Of a stretch of 11,232 nucleotides of DNA, positions 1-8,320 are shown piece by piece. The stretch is from Jimgerdemannia flammicorona. Its lineage: Eukaryota > Mucoromycota > Endogonomycetes > Endogonales > Endogonaceae. Location: contig RBNI01006530.1 of the NCBI GenBank assembly GCA_003990745.1, positions 1 to 11,232 of the forward strand, given 5' to 3'. The notes under the pieces are model-generated. The model was given only the letters and a program-made list of their open reading frames with translations, ran no database searches and was not told the origin of the DNA. Position 1 is the stretch's first letter. Each line of letters starts with the position of its first letter. The translations under genes were made by a program, and so were the position numbers.

Positions 1-184
1 AGATAGATGGGTTTGAATTGTCCAAATGCAATCTCTATGGTGCCGATCATGAGGGGGGGAGGGCGGATGAGATGATGAGGTGGGGGGGAGAGGAGTGTTT
101 GCAATGAACACACATGCAGATGCAATAAAGTCTATCGGGTATCGGGGGGGCGGGATGGATGCCGGTGAGGAACACAGAACCAAT
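1..184. other. 3' flank of the bHLH gene, G-rich on the plus strand
   Basis: This lies downstream of the bHLH stop codon and should hold its 3' untranslated region. G runs at 53-59, 61-63 and 82-88 and around 146-155 make the plus strand G-rich. No AATAAA was found on the minus strand; the AATAAA at 124-129 is on the plus strand and cannot serve this gene. No coding sequence is seen. Confidence 0.4.
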
Positions 185-1337
185 TTACAAGGCACCAATC
201 TGATACATCTTTTCCAACGCCTGCTTCTGAAGTAGGCTCTCCTGGAACTTGCGTAGCTGCTCGTTCTCGTTCATGAGCCTCTCCAGCTCGGCGAGAAGCG
301 TGATCTGTGTGTTCTTCAGGTGCTGAATGTGCTGGACAGCTGATGGAAGAAAATTTATAAGAGAAGATTTCAAAACTTAAGTACACATTATTTTGTGGAA
401 GATTCGACAACGCAAACATCGATCGAATTCGATTATGGGTACTTACTGCGATGTAGCAGAGCAGCTTTGCTCATCTTCTTGTTCAGGCAGCCTGGCAGTT
501 GTTTCCGGAGATCCTCGAAACCGTCCTTGATCTGGGCACGGCGCTTCTGTTCCGACTGGATGTGAATCTGTCGTCGCAACTCAGCATTGGAGATGGGGCT
601 TCATGTATGAAGGGCGCAGAGGCAAGAGAAAAATATGAGTGAATGAGTTATGGCAATACGACACAAGGCAAGATCTCGTGCATGTTGGTTGCATTCATCC
701 AAAGCCTCTGGGTCATGTAGGTTGAAACACCGACGGATCAACGAGATACTTACGCATTTCCATCCAACTCATCTTCGTTCTCGTCCGAGCTTTGACTACC
801 ATCATCGTTGCCATCATCTCTGTTGTTGCCCATCTTATCGCCGTTGGGGGTCGAGGTATTCAACGCGCCCGCACCGCACCTCCGCCTCTTACGGGAGGCG
901 CTAGTGGACTGCTCGTAGGTCTCCTTGCTGTACTGGTGGAACTCGGGGTAGAACGAGTCGGGAAGGGTGGAAGCCTTCGCGATGGTTTCGCTCAGCGAGG
1001 GGCCGGTGGACGGCGGAGTGTGGGGCGGTAGTGACGAGGTGGTCGACTCGGGGGACGCGGGGCTGTTGTCGTGATGATTTGCTGAGGACGTAAGGGATAT
1101 GGGGATGGACATGGGCGACGAGAAGGCGAAGTCTGGAGGGGGGAGAGGAGGTGACGTGGCACATGAATTTCGCGCAATCAGGAATTGCGACCAATGATCG
1201 CCACGGACACAAAGGGGGTGATTATCGCATGTCTTACCGTGATACATTTGAGGCTCGTGCAGTTCCACCTTGGTCGTTGGATATGTGGGTAGTATGTACT
1301 CGTTTCCGTAGGTAGGAGGCAACAGGATCTTACTCAT
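185..1337 (-). CDS. bHLH-leucine zipper transcription factor, Mlx/Mondo-like, four exons
   Basis: Seen: exons at 1337-1238, 1132-754, 598-447 and 339-185 join in frame to 261 codons plus TAA. All three introns (105, 155, 107 nt) are GT-AG, with GTAAGA, GTAAGT and GTAAGT donors. Residues 168-180 form a basic region with His172, Glu176 and Arg180, the H-E-R pattern of class B factors that bind CACGTG-type E-boxes. Helix-loop-helix follows to about 218. Leucines at 218, 225, 232, 239 and 246 give five perfect heptads of a zipper that ends near the C-terminus. The N-terminal half is Ser/Pro/Thr-rich, with an RKRRR possible nuclear signal near 115 and an acidic stretch at about 135-158. Known: the EQKRR basic segment is typical of Mlx/Mondo proteins, nuclear factors that dimerise through the zipper. 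Inferred: a dimerising nuclear regulator; targets unknown. The start at 1337 is the first ATG of the open exon; a further 5' exon cannot be excluded. Confidence 0.88.
1133..1237 (-). other. First intron of the bHLH gene, length divisible by three and free of stops
   Basis: The GTAAGA donor (1237 downward) and the CTCCCCCCTCCAG acceptor (ending at 1133) bound 105 nt. This stretch stays open in the coding frame for 35 codons, so splicing and retention both yield complete proteins (261 or 296 residues). The strong pyrimidine tract at the acceptor favours splicing. The segment encodes no recognisable domain and lies before the acidic region. Confidence 0.7.
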
Positions 1338-1489
1338 GTTGTCAGTATAAAGGTAGTCCAGGGCTACGAACTAGGTTGTCTGAGTGATTATGTGGGGGAG
1401 GTTGCTCTTCTCGAAGTGAAGAACAAGGGGAGTGCTGTTGGCTAAGAAGGTCTTTGACGAGTGGAATACTAAAACGACGACTTTGGCTT

Positions 1490-1700
1490 AGAGCGAGAGG
1501 CGGAAAAATTGGAGTGTTGGGGAGTGAGATGATGGTTGTAAAGGGGTTTCCCGGAGGTTGGATGGAAAGGGAGGGTGGAGGGGTGGGTGAAGGTAAGCGG
1601 GCGGAAGGGTGGCGAGGGGGAGGGCGGAAAGGAGGAAAGGGAAGGGAATGGGTAGACTTTGAGCACGGGGTGACGAAGCGCTCGGTGACGGAAGGATGAA
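1490..1700 (-). promoter_or_regulatory. Pyrimidine-rich leader/promoter tract of the bHLH gene; G-rich on the plus strand
   Basis: About 200 bases upstream of the bHLH start are nearly pure purine on the plus strand and C/T-rich on the gene's strand. Pyrimidine-rich stretches just before the start are common in fungal promoters and 5' leaders. Four G runs at 1569-1571, 1573-1575, 1580-1583 and 1585-1587, with loops of 1, 4 and 1 bases, fit a G-quadruplex on the template strand; more G runs follow to about 1652. A CCAAT pentamer lies on the minus strand at 1813-1817, followed by CAATAAAAAAGC. An open frame across 1342-1746 has no ATG, so it is not treated as an upstream coding sequence. Confidence 0.5.
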
Positions 1701-1951
1701 GAAGGAGATGTGAAGAAAAAATTGATGCAAGCGGCTGAGCGTCCACCTTAAGCCTTAAGAAAGAAAAGGGATAGCACGAGAATAATAATTGATACTAAGC
1801 CAGTGCTTTTTTATTGGCTCAACCACGACCACTTCTAGGCGAAGTCCGGTTTTTTGGTAGGACACGCCTCACCCCTTTTACTATTCGCCGGACATAGAAA
1901 ATTGGTCCCACATTGCACATGATGCCCAAATTCGGCGAGGCGAGCTTCCGG

Positions 1952-1953
<2 letters not shown>

Positions 1954-1998
<45 letters not shown>
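1954..1998 (+). repeat. Poly(A) tract, 45 nt
   Basis: An uninterrupted run of 45 A, followed by a C/A-rich stretch to about 2020. It could be the tail of a retroposed element or simple expansion; no element head or target-site duplication was found next to it. Confidence 0.95.
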
Positions 1999-2000
<2 letters not shown>

Positions 2001-2997
2001 CCAAAACAACCAAAAAAACCCCCTTTGCTGTACGGTTCAGAACGTAGCGCAGATTCCCTAGGGCCGCTTTGTTTCATCTCTTATTTTCATCCACACATGC
2101 ATTGTCGATCCTTTGCCCCACAAGGACAATTCGGCGCCAGACCCGTTGACTATGCACATACCCCATGGATAATCCCTCGACTATTAAGGCCACATTCGTT
2201 TCGATATCTCTTCTTGCGCTCGTGCTGTCACTTGAGCAAGGATCGCACCGTATGGCTTCTACCTAACGGGAGAACGTGCACTCGGCATGCACAGACCCAT
2301 AATTTTATTATCTAGAACACCACATACGCCATCTACACAGACGTGCATTCGTTAAAATCCAGCCCATGTCTTTTTCAAACGCCTGTTCCCAACGAGTGTC
2401 CGTGCGTGTGATAGGTACCTAATGTATTGCCAATATTTTATCCACCACCGAACGAATGTACTACCGCATCCGTCGAATCGCGGCCTATCAACAATATGGT
2501 ATCAGTGGCCACTCTGGATACCGCGTGATCGTCCGTGCACGCGGTCGCGCTTACTTGCGCAGGCATACAAAGAGGCAAGCGTATTGTCCTCGAAGCTTGT
2601 GCCATGTGTAAATTTTTCAAAGATACGTCGCGCTCGGAATATCCAGAATAACGTTACTTGATTTTCCGTGGCTTGATCATGCGAGCAACATTTAAACTGT
2701 CAAAACCTTGGTGGTGACGGGTCCGAGCTCGAAGCGATCCGAAGCGAGATCCGGATCGGGTGTAATATCGACGGTAGACATACATTTACCTCCGTGTGGC
2801 AAAAACATATCCGTGTTACTGACTGTTACTATGATTTTCATGTAATTCATGTAACACACACAGGACTAAGGCTTACGTATAATACTTATTTTATCCTTAC
2901 ATAAAGACCAAATGTCACACGAACACAGCAATCGCCACGTCAAAAATTCACCCGTTATTGTGGTTTTTAAATTCAAGTGGAGCTCAAAACAAAACGG

Positions 2998-3010
2998 AAA
3001 AAAAAGAAAG

Positions 3011-3052
<42 letters not shown>

Positions 3053-3070
3053 GAAAAAGAAAAAAGAAAA
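2998..3070 (+). repeat. A-rich low-complexity tract with a core of 33 A
   Basis: A core of 33 A (3011-3043) flanked by A-rich DNA with scattered G. Translated, it gives only poly-lysine, which is an artefact of composition. Confidence 0.95.
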
Positions 3071-4070
3071 ACCGATTCCGTTTAGAATTTTCGACGATTC
3101 CTCGACTCACCATTTGCTTAGTTATTACTATACGCTATCAAAAATCCATGGTTAGACGGCCAAAGAGCCCTTTCCTATTCTAAAACATCAACAAACCCCC
3201 ATCCTCCCCCGAAACCGCATAGTGTTGTCGCTCGGGCCAACAGCGCCCAGATCACCTGCTTTGTTCAGCCCCTAGGTTCGGGTCCCGGATCAAAGAAAAT
3301 GTAAGGGGGGAGCGAACGGCCGGTTTCTTAATTGGCGCACCGGGCCAAGCCTAGTATATCATGGGGTCAATGAACCTCGCGTTGACTGTGGGAATCTTGA
3401 AGTCGCCGCGGGACCGTGTAACGTGGATCGTCCTTCTGAATGTTGGATGGGCCTTTTCGCAGCTGTGGCTCAAGTAATGAGGAGCTCGCTATCGAGCCGT
3501 GGCCGGCGACATAGCGTGCAGCATGCTGATGTCGCTCGGCGTATGTTGACCGCACTCAATGATTACTGCGGATCGGAGATGAGACGAATTCTATCCTCAG
3601 AAAACGACTAGCCAACGATTCATTACCAGAGTCCTACTACTATCTGAAACCGAGATTCGACCCCGGAAGTTGGATTAGCTGGTTTAGGATTTCCGGTTCC
3701 TTAGCTCCGGATCTTTTTCGGTTTCAGAGGACAGCCGACCGCAGTCGTAAGCCATCGGTTTCGAGAAGGTGGATGTCGATCATGGGACAGCCGTTTCGGA
3801 TACATTGAGGCGATCTGGCATTTGATTCACAAAAGTAATAGAATTGAACACGTCAGCTGAAGGAAACGGTTCGGATCTGTATATATTTAATACTTCTTTA
3901 CATACGACGTATCAGAAGATTCCAGTGACCAATATTTGAGCGATCGCGCATCCTCGGATCTCCTATGCTCAGAGAAATATGAAAGTCTGACTTATCCGCT
4001 GTGCTTCCACCTTCGTTTTCATAAAATCGTTTAACATACATGGCATGGTAAAGAAGAATAAAGAAGTAGA

Positions 4071-4071
<1 letters not shown>

Positions 4072-4118
<47 letters not shown>
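4072..4118 (+). repeat. Poly(A) tract, 47 nt, longest in the window
   Basis: Uninterrupted run of 47 A, preceded by A/G-rich DNA. An AAT trinucleotide microsatellite follows within 40 bases. Confidence 0.95.
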
Positions 4119-4123
<5 letters not shown>

Positions 4124-4154
4124 CAGAGATGATCAGATACACAATGATAACCAA

Positions 4155-4178
4155 AATAATAATAATAATAATAATAAA
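4155..4178 (+). repeat. AAT trinucleotide microsatellite
   Basis: About seven consecutive AAT units immediately downstream of the 47-nt poly(A) run. Simple-sequence DNA with no coding support. Confidence 0.85.
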
Positions 4179-6289
4179 AAGTCCCTCTACAAACATGTAA
4201 GGGATCGCCCAAAAATTTGGAAACTCAATTCCCTTTTCCCCCTGCCACTCCGCTTTTGTTTGTGAATTCTCGAAAAATATCCATTATTGGCCAAAGACCG
4301 CTAATGAAGGTTCTGAAAGCCCGAAATGATCCTGTCAGAACCACTCGATGTGAAGTTTGCTGCTCTGTGGGAAGGTCCCTTGTCAGGTACGGAATTTCAC
4401 CCTGTTATGATCGTGTATGTAATCAGTCGCAATGGACCCGGCCTTTTCCCAATGTGTCCGTTGGATATTATCTAATAGCTGACAACGACATTTCATAAAA
4501 TAAAATATATAAATAAAAAAAAAGGGGTTGTCTTTCTTCGATCTCGGTTATGTAAGTTCTGATTTAATTTACCAGTGCACAGGGCTTCCCTGGGAATTCT
4601 TTTCAATCGCCAACTCATCTGTGGCGTAGATAGGCGTGTTCAACAAGATTTATTTTTTTTAACTCACTGGCAATTATCTCCCGTACCAGCCTAATTTTAA
4701 TTACGGCACGAAAGTGTGAGGGACAAAAGAAACCCTTACCTTTCCGACATTACATTCCTCGGACAATCTCATCAGACAGTATTGCCGAACTGAGACGTGA
4801 AGATCCCATCGTTCCCACACAGATCTATATCCGACCATTATCTTCCTTCGGGACACGCCCCCAACGCTCAGGCCCTCTTTTTTCGGGCTTTCGGTCGCAG
4901 ACCCGAGCAAACTCCTCGGATCGGCAAAGATCCTCGTGGGAAGCATGTATCACAAATTGCCACGAACGTGCCACGAACACTACGCTACGACCATCCGACA
5001 CAGAGCCTGTCAGTGGTGCATTGACGTGCACGGTGCATGCGGGATATATTGGCGGCTCATTTTCCCACCAGCACACAACGAATCGGGTAGAAAGTAGGCC
5101 AGCTTTGGGGTGTTTTGCGCAGTTTTAGGTTACCCTAAAGGGCTGGGAAAAGATGGCTACCATGAGGTTACATGTATCGGAATCTACGTTCCAGCTCCGC
5201 GGGTGATGCGAGGGGGTGGCCCCGTGATCGGGCGCCCTCGTGCAAGGGATGTTAGGTTTTCATACAACGAGGTGATACCTGCCGTAATCTTGGCGATATC
5301 CGTCCCGAGTTTTCACGGAACGTTCAGATGCGCACGGACCGCGAGGGACATCGAGCTTGAGCCATTTATCACGGATAGTTTTCGCCATTGTTCACTGATT
5401 TGGGGGTCGTGTGTTTCCGTTCTAAACGTGATTACCAGAACAATGCAGATCTGAAGTGGAAGTGTTGCGCGAATTTTAAGCAGCCACACGAATAAGTAAT
5501 GTCTCGGAATAATAGGCTAATGCTTCTTTGATAATCGAGAACATCGATGGCGACAACGACAGTGGGCATGATTTCTGCGTTACCTCGACTTCGTTTTACA
5601 CAACACTTCTCATTGGACTGACTCCCACGAGGATGGTTACAGTTAAATATTGAAACGAACGTGATTCCACATTGGATAATGTTTTGAGCACATGATATAC
5701 TGAAACTACGCTCTAAGACGCCTCATCAATACATTAATGAGGTTTTCATCAAAGGGAAAATCTCCATAAGCAAAACCGAGAGAGCGGAAGGTTTGGGCGT
5801 CCAATAACAAAACGTGTGAGAACCGAACGCCCTCGTCTATCGTTAGATTCGTTTACGTGAAAGAATGACACTTAAATGTCGTATCATCTCAGCACCGACG
5901 CGAGCTGACCGGGCCTCGGATGTTCGGAAGAAAAAAAGCGAACCGACCAACAGGAACATTTTGCGTCATATGAACCCCACAAGGGCGGTTCGTATTCCAC
6001 GTATAAACGATATGCCGTCGGACCAGAATAGCGTAAATTACAACCACGAGCAACTGTCCAAATTGCGATCAGGCAACCGTGAAACGGTGATCCCAGGCCA
6101 GGAGGGTAGACCGTGCACGTAGATCAACCTTACCGACTTCTGGGAGTGATTTGGTATGCTAAACAGAATTGGAGGCGGATCGCATGTCTTGAAATTGTAT
6201 TCAGAAATTTGGCGAACTAGTGGAAGCAAATTTAGAAAACAAGAATCGAATGAAGAGATGCACGACATAGAAGCTTTCCGAAATAATAA

Positions 6290-6905
6290 TGTGGAGTTTG
6301 TAGATTTGAGGTATTAATATTACTGGAAGTAAAAATATAATTATAGAAGTGAGTTTGAGGCAATTTGACAAATTATAATCATATCACATTGTATGAAGAA
6401 ATCAAGGAAAGTTTAAATAATTAAATATAGTAACTATAGATATAATAGAACTTTAACAGAATATATATGGAACTTCTGATCTTTGCTAAAAGTTAAAAGA
6501 GTTTAGCTTATTTCAAATTCTCTAGTTAGAATTTTCTTTTTTTTAATAAAATAAATAAATTTTATATAAAATTAAAGATTTTTAATAATTAGTAATATAA
6601 TTTAAATTAAAAATTTAAATTCATATTATTAATAACTATAATAATAATAATTTTTAAAAATATATATATTTATAAATATAATTTTATAGTAGTTAGATTT
6701 GTTAATAAAAAAATTATTATTTTATTTAATTATTTAATTATTTAATTATCTATCTATTATAATATATCTATATACTATAAAAGTAAATTATTTTTTACAT
6801 AGTTATCTAGTAAATTTGCTGATATTATTGGAAAAGTTTGTTGCACTTTTAAAAGAAATTGCACGGAAAAATATTATTACAATATATTCGAATTATTTTA
6901 TAACT
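6290..6905. other. Extremely A+T-rich island next to the tRNA gene
   Basis: Composition changes sharply near 6290 to almost pure A and T. It includes three tandem ATTTAATT octamers at about 6723-6747 and many TATA/AATAAT strings, and ends about 15 bases before the tRNA. No coding frame of note. Possible readings are a nuclear copy of mitochondrial intergenic DNA, a replication origin or simply an AT-rich isochore; the sequence alone does not choose. Confidence 0.7.
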
Positions 6906-6918
6906 GTTACAGTGGTAG

Positions 6919-6989
6919 GCGACCATAGTACAGTGGTAGAATTGAAGCTTCCCAAGCTTTAGCCCCGGGTTCGATTCCCGGTGGTCGCA
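6919..6989 (+). tRNA. tRNA-Gly, anticodon CCC
   Basis: A complete cloverleaf of 71 nt. The acceptor stem GCGACCA pairs perfectly with TGGTCGC (6982-6988), with discriminator A6989. The D stem GTAC/GAAT has one A-A mismatch. The anticodon stem GAAGC/GCTTT pairs fully, including one G-U, around the loop TTCCCAA, giving anticodon CCC. The variable loop has 4 nt, and the T arm is CCGGG-TTCGATT-CCCGG. The A box TAGTACAGTGG (6926-6936) and B box GGTTCGATTCC (6968-6978) match the RNA polymerase III internal promoter. There is no intron and no encoded CCA. The tRNA should decode GGG glycine codons. Confidence 0.96.
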
Positions 6990-6992
6990 AAC

Positions 6993-7000
6993 TTTTTTTT
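6993..7000 (+). terminator. RNA polymerase III terminator of tRNA-Gly
   Basis: Eight T residues begin four bases after the discriminator of the tRNA. A run of four or more T on the coding strand is the standard RNA polymerase III stop signal. Confidence 0.9.
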
Positions 7001-7012
7001 GGAGATGATGAC

Positions 7013-7140
7013 CATCACATGAACGGGGGAGGGGTCCTCGAACATAAACATACGACATCACATGAACCGGGGGAGGGGTCCTCGAAAGGATGTCGTATAC
7101 GACCGGGGGAGGGGTCCTCGAATAGGACTGTCGTATACAA
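7013..7140 (+). repeat. Cluster of repeated G-rich motifs and TGTCGTAT palindromes
   Basis: The 19-mer CGGGGGAGGGGTCCTCGAA occurs at 7024-7042, 7068-7086 and 7104-7122 without mismatch. The first two copies share an upstream CATCACATGAAC (7013-7024 and 7056-7067), making a 30-31 nt unit. Between and after them, TGTCGTATAC lies at 7091-7100 and 7129-7138, with its partial inverse ATACGACAT at 7050-7058. The 12-mer at 7092-7103 is self-complementary. Spacings of 44 and 36 nt are too uneven for a simple satellite. AGGGG matches the stress-response element core of yeast Msn2/Msn4. The cluster sits just after the tRNA terminator and about 600 nt before the zinc-finger start, so it may belong to either neighbour or to neither. 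Confidence 0.85.
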
Positions 7141-7711
7141 CGGCAGTTTCTCCAAGCACGTGGAACAGAGTGCTGGACCGCATTTGCCGGCGCTTTAGGC
7201 GAGGTTGCGGCGGCGGGGACCGGGGTCGGTGATATTAATATGTTGATGTTGATGCAGACGGCTGGTGAAACGAGAGACAGGCTGTATTAAAAGGGGCACT
7301 GTTGAAGAGATGCAAGGAGATGAAGTGGGCGCTTCATGTATATACGGTCCAGGAAGCAATGAAGAAACAGATGTATCTGGCAGAAGTTCAGGGAGAATGT
7401 CGAATGATGGGGTGAAAAGTAAATAGGCGCAGTAGCACATGACATCAACCGGCTCGCATACGACAAAGGTTCAAGGTGTGTCTGTGATGTGAGGTGGGGT
7501 GTTGGATACTCGAGATTGTCAACCTTGACAACTCCCTAAACTTCAATCAAAAGGCGAAACGGAGAGAGACCCGTAATAAAGTGGCAAATGGCAAATGCCC
7601 CCTCGAAACATACAGCTTTGACAGCACGCTGCATGTACAAAATACTTGACATACTTTTCTTTCCGCATACCCAGAGCCTTAAACTTCCGCCAAGGTCCAC
7701 AAACCCACGGC
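7141..7711 (+). promoter_or_regulatory. Probable upstream region of the zinc-finger gene
   Basis: No gene is supported here. A CACGTG E-box lies at 7157-7162, a TATATA at 7339-7344, and a further ATACGACA at 7458-7465. ATGs upstream of the proposed start (7588 among them) open a different frame that overlaps the gene, so transcription probably begins downstream of them or the leader is poorly translated. A minus-strand ATG frame at 7195-7440 (81 residues) shows no domain and is not called. Confidence 0.35.
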
Positions 7712-8185
7712 ATGTCACAAAAGCAATCTCCAACGACATCAACGACATCTCCAAAGCAACCCCCACAGATGGTCTGCGCTCTATGCGGCGGCAAGGTCCT
7801 CACCGCGCTGCACGAGATGTTCTGCCCCAAATGCCTCGCGAACTGCGAGTACTGCGATAGGAAAATAATAAGAGAACACATGGAGGAGCACAAGATGGCC
7901 TGCTTCCGGCGCCCGATCCAGACGAACAGCTGTCCATATTGCCACCACATCCTCGCCACCCTTGAATCATTCGAGACCCACGTGTTCTCGTGTGGAGGGT
8001 CCCGAGACACTCCGCCCCAGCCGCAGCCCCCGCAATCCATGATCCGCCTGCGACTGGAATCAAACAATGTCGAATCAGACATTGGTGGCTCACAATTGGT
8101 ACCAGAAGGGTCCGACGATGTCTGGCCACAGCTGGAGGATGAGCCATTAGACCATTTTGGTAAATCACATAGGGAATGGACATAG
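7712..8185 (+). CDS. Small TRAF-like C2HC zinc-finger protein
   Basis: A single-exon frame of 157 residues from the first ATG to TAG. Upstream sequence in the same frame is open but starts at a TTG, so ATG 7712 is preferred. Residues 1-19 are Ser/Thr/Gln/Pro-rich. Cys22/Cys25 and Cys38/Cys41 form two CxxC knuckles, probably one zinc site. Cys45-x2-Cys48-x11-His60-x3-Cys64 and Cys74-x2-Cys77-x12-His90-x3-Cys94 are two C2HC fingers of the TRAF-type/XAF1-like spacing. The rest, from 95, is Pro/Gln-rich then acidic (about 130-150) and looks disordered. Known: such fingers usually bind proteins in signalling or ubiquitin-linked scaffolds. Inferred: a small adaptor; no RING, MATH or enzymatic domain is present, so function is unassigned. 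The cysteine pattern strongly supports real coding, whereas the long frame on the opposite strand is a shadow. Confidence 0.82.
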   Translation: MSQKQSPTTSTTSPKQPPQMVCALCGGKVLTALHEMFCPKCLANCEYCDRKIIREHMEEHKMACFRRPIQTNSCPYCHHILATLESFETHVFSCGGSRDTPPQPQPPQSMIRLRLESNNVESDIGGSQLVPEGSDDVWPQLEDEPLDHFGKSHREWT

Positions 8186-8261
8186 AGGCTACAGATAAAG
8201 TTTCAATTTAAAAAAAAAAAACAGTTAGACTTCGACTACAGGAGAACCAATTATGCGCTTC

Positions 8262-8282
8262 TTTTTTTTTTTTTTTTTTTTT
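8262..8282 (+). repeat. Poly(T) tract, 21 nt
   Basis: Run of 21 T downstream of the zinc-finger gene, after a 12-nt A run at 8210-8221. The latter, with GATAAAG at about 8193-8200, may lie in the 3' untranslated region of that gene. Confidence 0.9.
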
Positions 8283-8320
8283 GGAATGCTACATTGGCTC
8301 GTCCACCCTGTTAAAATGGA

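Larger units (their letters stand above)
1750..6290. other. 4.5 kb without a recognisable gene
   Basis: All open frames here are short. Several of the longer ones (for example from 2025, 3423, 4217 and 5110) lack an ATG at their start. The best ATG-started frame, 5865-6122 on the plus strand (85 residues, basic, no known motif), has no splice context or homology I recognise. No transposase, reverse transcriptase, terminal repeat, tRNA or rRNA could be identified by eye. The stretch contains three long poly(A) runs, listed separately, and a small hairpin at 2735-2758 (CGATCC/GGATCG). It may be old decayed transposon or intergenic DNA; nothing decides between these. Confidence 0.5.

Noticed and set aside
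1342..1746. Pro/Ser-rich frame just before the bHLH gene, as an upstream exon or uORF
   Set aside because: It has no ATG and stops a few bases before the bHLH start; its composition is that of a pyrimidine-rich leader.
2958..3183. Lys-rich reading frames
   Set aside because: They are translations of the A-rich tract, with no start context or homology.
3237..3295. GGTTCGGGTCC at about 3275, resembling a tRNA B box
   Set aside because: No T-stem pairing, no A box at the right distance and no cloverleaf.
3605..3680. Possible tRNA-derived SINE head, with GATTCGACCCC and an A-box-like string
   Set aside because: The A box misses conserved positions, no poly(A) tail follows at a suitable distance, and no second copy was seen.
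3898..4212. Phe/Tyr/Ile-rich frames on the minus strand that could suggest membrane proteins
   Set aside because: They come from the poly(A) run and the AAT microsatellite read on the other strand.
5110..5454. 114-codon plus-strand frame
   Set aside because: It begins with GTG; the first ATG inside leaves a shorter frame with no recognisable feature.
5865..6122. ATG-started frame of 85 codons as a gene
   Set aside because: Basic, low-information product with no domain, no signal and no promoter evidence; frames this long are expected by chance.
6849..7061. Minus-strand frame of 70 codons
   Set aside because: It runs antisense through the tRNA-Gly gene; its NPGL-like string is the reversed T arm.
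7013..7140. CRISPR-like array
   Set aside because: Only three short repeats with unequal, partly repeated spacers in a eukaryotic context, and no cas genes.
7543..8082. Long open frame (179 codons) on the strand opposite the zinc-finger gene
   Set aside because: The plus strand shows a coherent set of CxxC and C2HC fingers. The minus-strand product has no domain and is an antisense shadow.
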